Of a DNA stretch of 64,000 nt, positions 34,771 to 46,700 are shown piece after piece; position 1 is the stretch's first letter; each line of letters starts with the position of its first letter. Source of the DNA: Lagopus muta (lineage: Eukaryota > Chordata > Aves > Galliformes > Phasianidae); NCBI RefSeq assembly GCF_023343835.1, contig NC_064437.1:15619501-15683500 (forward strand), in the 5' to 3' direction. The position numbers and the translations under genes are program-made. The notes beneath the pieces were generated by a model that was not told the origin of the DNA, made no database searches, and saw only the letters and a list, made by a program, of their open reading frames with translations.

Positions 34771-37700
34771 GTGAAGGCTGGGGTCGGGGGGAGCGGGCCT
34801 CGCCGTGCGCACCCGTGCTCCCGTGCACGCGTCTCGGCTGCGTGCGCGCCCGCCCGCCGGTGCATGCCTGTACACGGGCACCCGTGCGTGCTCCCCTCCG
34901 GCGGTTCCCCTGCGGGCTCGCCCCGCCGCACGCACGCACAAGGAGCCGCTGCCCCGGGGGCGCCGCGGGAGGAGCCCGGGCCGGGCAGCGCTGCCCGTGG
35001 GGTGCGGCCCCGCGGCCTCGCGGCGGAGCTCCAGGGGGAGCGCGGAGTGAAGCGCTCAGCCCCATCCCTGAGGCTGCGCGGTTACGGCCCGCAGGGTTGT
35101 TAAGAGACTGCTCTGGGTCTCTGCCTGCGATCTGCTCCTCCGGGAACTGCCCGGAAAGAAGTTGTTTTAGCTCGGTTTCTTCTGCAGCTGTAGGTGAGCG
35201 CTGCAATTTTCATAGAGCTATTTTTAATTGAATGAGTACTGAGAGCATTGTTCTGAGGGTTCTGTGCAGCCTTTTTTGCCACACAGAGCTAACATAAATC
35301 GTTCAGCCTCCCAGTCCCTCACAATTTGCCTTCTTGCTTTCTTCTAACATCACCAGGAGACACGCACACACTGCTGCACTCACACGCTGTATTTGCCTCT
35401 CCCATAGCGCCAAGCAGTAATGCCGGGGTTGCTGGGAAGCGAGGGGATGGTGGGAATAAGGGAGCCTTTGGGGGAAAGCAGACTGCTTGCCAGGGTGACA
35501 GTCTGCTGCTCGGTTCAGGCAGCATGAAACTCTCTTGCCACTGGGTAACAGCAGGCTCATGTGTTACCTCCCAGACACATGCATCCTAGAGATCTGTGCA
35601 GGTTCCAGCAAAAGAAAGACAGAAGTGTGTTGCAGAGAAGATGGCAATATCTGATGCCATGTTGTTGCAGTAATAAAAAAGAGGAGACTGAAAGGAGCAG
35701 CTGAACTGGTGGAGGATGGGCTTAGTTTGGGGTATGTGACATTCAACTTGCTGCAGTACAAGAGATGATTGAATTTGCATGAGTAAAAGCAATATCCTTA
35801 AAAGCAATACATTGATTAAATAAAAACACTGAGGGTGAATCCCTAAAGGACACAAAGAGAAGCAGGATGGAGGAGGGCTAGATGACTGAAATGAGAGGAG
35901 AATCTCTGGAATAAAACTGAGAAACTTCTGTTGTGTTAAAGGGATCAAAGGCAGGGATGGTATGGAGAACGGTGGAGGTGATGTAATGGCCCTAAAATTT
36001 ACTGGGAAGAGATCAGTAAGTACCTAGAAACACAGAGATATTTCAACTTCACTGGCATCCCCAAAGAAAAGTATCAGTGTAATTTTTGATAGAATTGAGC
36101 AAAAATCCCTCCTGTATCTACAATGAGTACAAAAACAAGAAAACAGATGTGCCCTTTTCAGAGCCTTCTTAAACTCCAAGATATACGTTAATGGCTTTGT
36201 AGCTGGTTAGTGACTTCACTGTGCAGAAGCATTTCAGACAGTATGAAGCACTGTGGGCAAGAAAAGCTTTCTGCACAGTTCTGACCCTTGAGGGCTCAAT
36301 CGACAGCAAAGGCAGGAGTTTTGTCTTCCCTTTTTAAAATAGCAGAGACAGTTCAGGCTCTGACATTTGCTCAGGAGCAGTATGGCCTTCCTTCCTGCAG
36401 TTTCCTTCAAATGACTCCTAAATAGCATGTTATATTTTATGAGCTAAGTCCTTCCCAACTTCTGTATTCACATCTGTGTAAGAATTCAGTAAACCTGGAG
36501 GACATCATTTCAGTTTTAAATTCTGCCAGATTTGACCCTGAGTTAGCATAAGCTTGCACACATCCATTCATTTCAATGGCATTTCAGTATTAAGCCTCTG
36601 GACAGCTATCACTAACTTATCTGTTGGTGATAAGACTCATTTGTTTAACAGATGCATCAGAAATAGTGACTATAGACAGGGTAGAAAGAAGAGGATTATA
36701 TGAAGGCTTTCTCTCCTGAAGTAAGTCTGAAGCCTTGGACAGTAAAAAAGCAAGCAGGAAGAACTTCCTTTGTAGTTAGTTACTTTTGATTGCTTTGTTG
36801 TTTGTTTGTTGTTGTTGTTTTTTCCTAAGAATCCATGCAGTGCTTTATTGTGCAAGATTGTAACTTCATAGTTTTAAATAGTTGCTCAATCTTAGAAACT
36901 AAGTGAAAGATGAGAAGTGCATTAAAAGTACATTATGTCTGAAAGTCTTTCCATCAAGCACATGCTATGTCTATAAGAAAGCAAGATCCTTGCTTTTATA
37001 ATGGTCTTCATCCACCTCCTCATCCCCATGCCATGGGGTGATCTCTCAGAACCCTGAGCATGCTCATGGCTGAACTGCCATGCATTCGCATAGCTGGGCA
37101 TGTGTCAAAGCTGGCTGTACAGGAAGGGGCTGTGGCTGCTGGGCTGTGGGATGCTCAGCATTGTCAGGGTGTAGCAGTACCTGACCTCAGCATTACAGAA
37201 GACTTCAGCTTTGAGAACTGACACCTTGATGGGTTTTCAGGGGCAGTACCTTAGAATGTTGTCTAAAACTACTTATTCTTGAATACCAGTACAGCAGTTA
37301 TAATGCAGCAGTAAGGACACCAAACTTCTTTTTCTCTCCTTCTAGGATTCAGGATTAAGATTCCACTATGTGGCTGCTGGAGAAAGGGGTAAACCACTCA
37401 TGCTGCTGCTTCATGGCTTTCCAGAATTCTGGTAAAAACTCCCTACATACTTTTCTTGTATAAATGAGGCTGCTTAAGATAACCAAGAGAGATAATCAAA
37501 GCTTAAGTAATCTCAGAGTGAACTGTTCTGTAACTCTATGCATATTAACAGTATTAAGACCTAGTCAGGAACAAACTATTGACATTTCTAACTGCAGCAA
37601 CCATAAAACATTCCTACAACACAACTGTCTTTTTTGCAGTGTCATTCTATTCTTTCTCCAAGTACGTATTCCTTTCTTCAAACTTTGGGGAGGAACAGCT

Positions 37701-40700
37701 TGTTTTTAATGAACTTCGCTTTTGGAAAACACATAGCATTTGTACTAACAAAGCTGAACTTCAGAACTACAGCAGGGGGTGCTGAAATGAGGGTCCAATG
37801 TATGTTAAGAGCAGTATGGATCACATTGTTAAAAACTATTGTTAAAAATTGTTAAAAACGTGAGTTTTAACTGGGGAAGGGAGAGAACTACAAGTTCTAT
37901 AGGCTGCTTTGCAGCCTAATTTCAGAGTGCCACTTGGAGGGAAAAGGCTCTATTATTAGTTCATCATAAGATGAATGACGAATCAAAACCAAGCCTGCAC
38001 ATTAGTTAATAACAATGAAAAGCAGTCATGTGCCTGATTTTTAAACCAAATCGCTTGAGCTGTCGCAGCCTGGTTTAACTAGGAGGTGTGGCTTGCAGAA
38101 CTTCCACATAAAAAACAATAAGTGAATAGAGGAAGTGGTGATGCCAGTAATTCAGCAAGTTCAATGATCCTTTTCCTTTCTAAACTCAGATATGGAACTG
38201 TAATCTTTCAAGCCACAGTCAAGTCATACCATGATAAATTGACCCAGGTCAATGAGAGGGCAGCTCTCTTCCCTCAGCAATATCCTGCAGATACAAAAGG
38301 CATTGAGGATGATGGTAAAGAGTCACATTTATTATTTTAAGATAAATTTTCAAATAAATATATTGTCCTAATACTAAATTGCTAATTACAAGTCTAAAAG
38401 CCGTACACACCAAATAAAAAGTCAGTTACATTGGGGGGAATGCATACCTAATGCAAACATTATGCATATCTTGCAGAATGGGTATTTAATGTGTATTCCA
38501 ACACAGAAAGACAGCTGAGAATACAGCTAATTTCCACTACAGTGGAAATAATATGCAAAAATTAGCATTTCATGTATATATTCTACTGAAATTCAGTATA
38601 TATCAAAATTCAGACAGCTGCTTTTACAATTTAGAATGGCGAGCCATGCTTTAAGTGACAGTTTATATATTATCTGACCATTCAAATGGAATGGAATAAT
38701 GATTAAAAAACTGCAATGTAGGTTACTGGGACCACCAATAGCACAGTTTACTATTTTTGGAAAGAAAAATACATGCTAACTGTTTATAAAGCAGTCACAC
38801 TACAAATATGATGCTGGCTTGTTAATTCAATCAGTGCAAAATTTTAATGCAAGGATAGAAAATGTTCTCAGAGCATGCAGTACAATAATCACAATTTAAG
38901 AGACAGTTAAATCTGCGTTAAATTTGTACTGTTCAACTAGGAAAAAAAAAGGATACAACTCACAGTTACAATTTTTAATTGCAGCAAATCCTTTGCTTTC
39001 CAATGTCTCAAGGTTATAAGTAGGACAACTATAACCAGAGAACACTGACCTTACCAAGTGACTCAGAATGTCTGAAGATGAAAGATCACTTAGGAATATA
39101 ATGCATCCGAGCCATTAAGAGCTTTAGATGCATAAGAACTTGATAATCAATATCAATTTTGTGGAAAGACAAAATATTTGAAAGTGAGCATGATGTGTTG
39201 AGACAGCTGGGATGTGTAAGCTGCTGAATTTTGTACAAGCTGCCTTTCAGAAATAACATGAATAAAAAGTCACAAAATAATTTCAGTTATTTAGCCTTAT
39301 GATAACGAAGGCATTCACCAGCATTCCAATTCCTGCCTGCAAAGCAACTGTCTTCTGGTTATATTTCATACACAGTAAAAAGATTTCTTTGGATATGAAA
39401 CACGTTCAGTCAGACATTTGGTGGCGGATGGGCTGCTGCAGATAGCAGTTAGACATGCTCTGAAACAAACACAGATTATTTATTTATTTCTGGCCCTTTT
39501 TTCTTCTTACTGAAATATACATGATAGCTACCACAGTTACCATGGCAAATTCAGCTTCCAAATCACTGTACAATGCATTTAAAAATTTAATTCTGAGAGA
39601 TCTGATAAATATTGCATTTGCATCATATAGCACTAAAATGGAAAGGTTCTGACTTCTGTTTACATGAATATAAATTTCTATAACTAATAAATATTACTGT
39701 GATATTATTTACGATATTCAGAATGCCTAGTAGGTTGGAGGCAAAGCTAAAAGTGGAATACCCAATGAACTGATATAGTTTGAATTCAGGTAGAATTCTG
39801 TGCATCTCTCATGATACCTGATGATTCTTATGCTTTGTATCATCTACCTGATGGACACAGTTGAAAAAAGAGCAGAAGAAAAAGCTAGATCCTAGCAACA
39901 TGCAGTCAATGTTATCCATGTCCAGAAGGATGATGTTTTTCATGTATCTTTTTATTATAATCTAAGGCCAAGTCTTCTTGGTGCTGGCTATTCTGAAATG
40001 TAATTGGTGTGAGTAACACTCGAAGGCAGGTAGTTCTTTCAGGATCACCTTTGCCATTTTCTTGCTATTTTTGCATTACAAACATACTCATCCAGTCACT
40101 ACATACTATTGCAGAATGAGGAATAGTTCAAGCCTTTGCCTTCTTCATTTTGTATGTCTTTTAAAGTATGTGATGCTCTCACTCTTTTCCACAGAAATGC
40201 AAGCAATGCAATGCTTTGTGGAGTACCAACACGCTGACAGATTGTTCTGGAACAATTCTAGCAGTAGAGTGACACAGACGAAAGTGTGCACAATATAAAT
40301 CATATGGAATTCACCACATTCATTTGTTATTCATTGTATTTCTTTCTTTGGTTAATTTAGCATATGAATTGCCTGACATTCTTTTTCTGAAAAGGAAAAA
40401 AAAAATCTTTCCCTAGAGGCATATTTCCCTAGTCCATCAAAATTTGCATATGAACAAGGGAGAAGAGAAAGCTTTTCAGACCTTACTTTTTTGATGATGG
40501 AATGGTTACAAGGATAAGACAGAATACTCCAGTGTGTGCTCTGTTTTATGCCTGCTTCCTTTACAGCAAAGGGATCATGCCAGGCTCCAAGAACTGTTAA
40601 AATATCCAGGCTCTGGCCGTGCTGCCTCTTCGGCAGCTGCATTTCCTTACTGTAGAATTCAAAAAGGGAGCACAGAATTGCCATAGCTACAAGGGATAAG

Positions 40701-43700
40701 CAACATACCATAGAAGGCAAAAAGAACCTAATTGCAAACAAAGCCATGTTAATGTATCCTCAACTATTTGGGAGCAAAACCATTGACTGCATTTTAGTAT
40801 CATACTGCTTGACCTTATAACTCCAACTTTTTTTCCCTTTGTTAGGTACTCTTGGCGCCATCAACTGCGGGAATTTAAAAGTGAATATCGAGTGGTGGCC
40901 CTGGATTTGAGAGGTTATGGAGAAACAGATGCTCCTTCGCACAAAGAAAATTACAAATTGGATTTCCTGATAACAGATATAAAGGATATTTTGGAATCTC
41001 TAGGTGAGTTAGTAGAAGACAAACTACTCAGCTCACGGAAAAAAAACCATAAGTGTATAAATATTGATTTCAAAACAACTGCTTCTCTTTTAGATATACA
41101 TATTCTAGATATGTAGAGATATAAAGCTAAGGATATTCCTAATATATGGACTATAACAGTACTAATGGAAAAGGTTTGCTTTCCACTCATGATGTATACA
41201 CCAGTAGAAACAATGTATAAAGATGATTTTCCATCATGACTTTCAAAAATTCTTCTCCATGCGCTGTGAAATGCAGCAGAACAAACCTATGATATTTCCT
41301 CTAACTAAAAAGACCCTTCACTTACTCCTAACAGTTGCACTCAATAAATACTGTTATGGATTAGTCTAATAGCACTCGCAGACAAGAGAATTTCTATCAC
41401 GTGAAATTCCTCTAGCACAAACAAGACAGAATAAATATTGTGGGCTTTATAGTGATGATGACAGTATATCTGATGCCTTAAGAAAAAATCCCAAAATACT
41501 ACTCCTGCACATTAGTCATTTCTCAAGAGCTGAATCACTCTGTCTTACACAACAGTGAGAGGAGTGGAAGGGAGAGAAAACGATGCATTGCTCTCTGTGG
41601 TAAAAAAAAATGGTGTAGTAGATCCTGAACTGAAACATTCTGGTAAATTTTACCCCTTCACTTCAGAAGGAAGCGCAGCTGTTCTGACAATGAAAAACAT
41701 CACCTAGTGAGGGGTATTTCCTCTCTGTACAAATAGTAAGACAAAAGATTAGATTCATTTTAATTCATTAGATACTCTAGGCATAGTGAAACAACTAACT
41801 GCATTTCACATTAAAAAATAGTGCAGCAGTGGTGCCAGTTCTAAGGCTTGAATTTGGGATTTGCTTTGCTTGCAAAGCCTGAATATTGTTGAAAGGTTGG
41901 GCAGGCAGCCTCCACACTGTGCTTACATTTTCCAACCTTTGCTGGTTGTGTTAATCTCCATGGTAATGCCATGGTTATGTTTATGAAGAGCTCTCACCAT
42001 CATGTAATTTCATACAGATTTGAAAATTTCTGAAAAAAAGTATTTCTGAGACTTCCTACCTTTATTCTAACCCTAAGTTAAATTCTTTTGGAGATGCTGA
42101 TTATACCAAATGTGCTTGATGAGATTTTTATTCAAGAGAGATTTTAAGATGCTTTGACAACTGCGTCCACATTTTTCAGAATTCAGAACAGTTGGGCTTT
42201 TATAAATTTTATTTGTAGCATACATGCTCAGTATTACAATCCTTAGTGAGGACTATGATAGTATCTGGCACTGTAGTATGTATTCGAGGAATGGTTAAAG
42301 AAGGAATAGTTAAGCTTTCAAAAACAGGCATGACTTTCCCCCTGCCCCCCACCTTTTATTGCTGCAAAATTCCCATTTCCATCAATGAAATAGTAATTAG
42401 GTGAATGCTAAGAACTTTGAAAAATTGACATCAAAACAGCATATGGAGAAGTATTACTTCTATACTTCTAAATATTTAAATGTGCATATTCATCTATATA
42501 TATGTGTGTGTTACCTATACGGATATTAAATATAATCTAGCACAGTGATGATATATAGTGCTTAGCTAACCTCCCATATTCAAAGCAATCCAGAATGATT
42601 AATTTTGCTCAGAGGGGACTCAGGACATTTCCCAGCATTTCAGTCTGCAGTTTTAAACTCCAAACTCCCTACACACAACATACGTACATACATTATAATG
42701 ACTGCAATTCGAATCATTTATTTGACTGTGCACTGGCTGATATGTGAACAGAGTGGCATTTGGAAACCACATTACTTCAATTTGATATCAGTGTTAAAGC
42801 GTAATTGAAGTCAAACTAACTGATTTTAATATGTATTATATTTTTAGCTATAAAAAGACATTTTTCCTGGCCATTAGTAATGGAAGCAGTGCAGTATTAA
42901 GTAGTTACATTACCTATTTTATCCAGCACTTACTGTATGTGATGATCTCTATGGAATTTCTCTGAAAAATAACCACAAATTTGTGTTTGTGTGGTAGGAT
43001 ACAACAAGTGTGTGTTGATTGGCCATGACTGGGGAGGAATGATCGCTTGGTTAGTGGCTATATGTTACCCTGAAATGGTGACTAAACTAATTGTGGTTAA
43101 TTTCCCTCATCCTTCAGTGTTTACAGGTGAGTTTTATCATACTTACAATGTTCTGTATGTTAATCCAGAGTATTTGCATTAAGATTGTATTTGCGCTAAG
43201 CGATTAAAGGTATTTGCTCTTTTAGATATTCTGTTACCTTTTACAGTTTGGAATGTGTTTTATGAAGCAGTAAGGTATCCAGCATTATACTTTGGGAAAT
43301 AATTTATAGTAGGGAGTGGGACTGTTTGTAAGCAAATTTACTGGGTTTTCTTCTTAATCCTTGAAGTCCAACAAATATTATTTTCATAAACATGAATCTG
43401 GCAGGATAGAATTCCCTGAACATGGCTGTATAATACCAAGGTTAAGCTCTCACTGTATTATTAAAAATGTATAAGACAACCTGAGAATCAGGCTTCTAGA
43501 ATGTAATCCTGATTTAGGTGACAAGTGAAACTTCATCTTACACAATATTCATTGGAACAAGACAACCTTTCTAGTCTATTTACCAAAAGCTCAGGAATGT
43601 GCTAGCAGTTACCACAAAAAGATATCTGGTGCACTAACAGAATTTATTGTGTGATAGGCTTCAAGCTTGCCTGCTACCCACAATTACAAAATTTCATAGG

Positions 43701-46700
43701 GATTGGATCTACATTCAGTAATTACGATGACAGTAATACCTCCCTCATTTTAGTTTCTCAAATAGCTGACCTTATGCTATTTTCATTTTTAAAGTCACCC
43801 CTAGAAATAGTTGAGAAAATTCAGCAAAGCTTTATTTTTCATCTCTGTTGAATGTAAATCTGACCTTATGACACCATGGAATCAGAACTCTTCACACATA
43901 TTGTTCTCACAATGTACTTGACCACCCTTCCAAGGTATTAAAGAACATTTTGCAATGTAGTTAAGCTTCACTTACCCAAGGAAATGTCTGTTCTCCATTG
44001 GAGCAAGCAGGAGCTGCTGCAGTTCTTACATTGAGAGCAGGAGCCAGGCTGTATAGAAGCAAAATGCATATTACTATAGCCTTCCTTAATATTTGTTTGC
44101 ATGTTTTTAAAGAACAAAATATGTTATGCAGCTTGATAAAGTCTCCCTGGATCAAATTTCTCCTACTGTGAATAAAATGAAAACAGAGAGCTTATAAACT
44201 GAGCATTCTGCTTGCCTTTACTACTACAATCTTCACAATCATCAAAGTCTTATTTTTTTAAATATTTTTGTTATTTGCACAATTAATGCCATAACAGCAG
44301 TTAAAACACTCCCAGGCACTCCTAAGGGATTTATGTATTTATGAATTTGAAATTGCTTGATCTTTGACTTTGCACCTTCCATGTGACTGCTTTAGGCACA
44401 CTCTAATCACTTAGTTACTCAATGCATGCCATTCCTTGTTGCTAACTGATGGCAATTATGACATCAGATTTTTAAGAGTTCCATCTCAGGTTTCTTGACT
44501 TACTTAGTGTAAGTGGATTATCATCTACAGATTTCTCTACACCTCATCTTTGATGAGAGAATTACAGGCAAAAGTAACATTTGTATTTATGCCTCTTATT
44601 CTACACCTGAAAAAACGCTTCGGACTAGCTGCACTGATAGAGCTCTTAAGTGAAAACCTGTCATGTGATTAAGCTCTTGAATGTCACTGCTCTCACCTAA
44701 TCTTTGGCAGACTTCATTTTGCTGCCTGTTTCTACTAACACACATAAAAGAAGAAATAAACTTTAATGACCACGTCATACACTTACTGCTGAAAAATTAA
44801 TCACCTCTTGTCACATAATGCAGTATTTTAAAACATTCCTTTAACAAATAGTGATATTAACAGTAATTTTGTTTAAGTCATCAGTTTTCATTTTTAATTC
44901 ATGGGCATTTTTGTTTCAGAATACATTCTACGACATCCATCACAATTGATTAAATCTGGTTACTACTTCTTTTTCCAAATGCCATGGTTTCCTGAATTCA
45001 TGTTTACAGTAAATGATTTCAAGGTGAGCAAAATGAGTGCTCTTGTTTGTATATTTATCTGTGAGTGATGGAAGAATTACCACGTACATTGATCCCTTCT
45101 CATGTAGTGATAATTATTGGAAAAAATACAGAGCTTTCTGATTTTTCTTCAGTTTTATACATTTATACAAAGTTGAATAAAAGCATAAAGAATCTGTGCT
45201 TGGTTTGGGATCTCTGGCAGGCATTTGGGACACACTGTTAACCTCCAGCACTACAGTGTGTTACTCCACCTCAGAAGTCACATGCTGTGCTCTACCATAG
45301 ACACATTTGGTGTCAGGGGAACTCCTGACTTAGCTGCAGCTCCTGAGAGTGGTGGGACATCCCCTCATCGTGCACTGACTGCTGCAGGATGGGCAGCCTG
45401 GCAGTTTGGATATTGCATTCTTTCAGGTGGTTAATTCTGCCTGAGAAACCAATAAGGCCAACATTTTATGTAATGTTAAACAATCAAAATGAATGTATAG
45501 AAAGAGAAAAAGCAGTATGCATTGACCCAGACCCACATATATGCAGCCCAGCACAGCACTGTCAGTGCTGCAGGCATACAGAACAGCAAGCTGGGGGATG
45601 CTGCCTCCTTCTGCCTCCTTCTGCCTCCCACCTCTCAGCTGCTGGCTCCATCCTGAGGAAAAAAGTATGTGCCTACAGCCTGCCACTGCCTGTCACAGGC
45701 AGGATAACGTAACTGAGTACCTTGGCAATAGTGCTATTTGCGTGTACTCTAATTACTCTGGAGTGAGCTATGTATAAATAGGTTTTAGAAAGATGTGTCT
45801 TCTTGAAGGAAAGAAATAGCGCTCTGTAGATACGTGATGGCTTTTTACTCTTCTTTTGGTAGGTTCTGAAAAGTTTGTTTACCAGCCAGACTACTGGAAT
45901 CAGTAGGAAAGGATGCAGATTAACAGCAGAAGACATTGAAGCTTACCTCTATGTCTTTTCACAACCTGGAGCATTAACTGGACCTATCAACCATTACAGA
46001 AATATTTTCAGGTCAGTCTAACATTCCGAAACAAGGTAAAATATTCTAGAGCCCTCTAGAGTCCAAAAGTGTTATTGTATCTTCTGCCGCTAAGGTAGTA
46101 GGGAAAAATATATATATGTACTCCTAAAGTCTCAACAGTTAACAAAAACATTTGGTGTCAGGCAGCAAAATACATAGGAATAGGTATCCACGCAAAACAA
46201 AGTAACAACCAGAGTTTTCTCAAGCAGCCAGACTTGGCCTTAGAGGCTGACACCCTCTGCTTATCTACCAAAAACCTAACGGCCAGAATGCATTTAAACC
46301 TGGTCATTCTCTACTCAGGACTGGTAGCCCCATGCTGCACGGATATATCAGGAGGTCTGAACTCTTTATTCCCTTAATTCCTGTTTCCAGCAGTGTTAAA
46401 CCTCCTTCCCTGAACTCAGCAGAGTTTTGAAGCAGATTAACTCTCAGCTTTCCCTGTTCTAAACATATTGCCACCCTTCCTGCTCCTCTTGTGCCTTCCT
46501 CATTGTCACTGTCAGGAAAGCAGTCAGCAGTGCAATGCTGGGAGGAAAACAGGTGTTCAAGCTAGGTGCTGTCTGCACAGCCTAAGACAAAACAGCATAG
46601 AGAGACAGCATGTTATCTTCTAAATAAGCTAACACCAAGCACAGACACCAACGGTGAATATGAGAAGCGGCTGTGCTTGTAGGAGTGTCCCTGTTTGCAG

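Larger units (their letters stand above)
37432..40845. other. EPHX4: EPHX4 intron 2 (3.4 kb)
   Basis: AT-rich intron with no CR1 or LTR copy recognised. It holds the short repeat at 37827 and the motif-rich patch at 38440-38660. An antisense 131-codon open frame at 40352-40747 is discussed under findings. Confidence 0.6.

Noticed and set aside
34447-35231. Long overlapping GC-rich ORFs at the EPHX4 island, both strands
   Set aside because: Stop codons are rare at this GC content. Only the portion from 34528 to the donor at 34770 matches EPHX4; the rest reads into intron.
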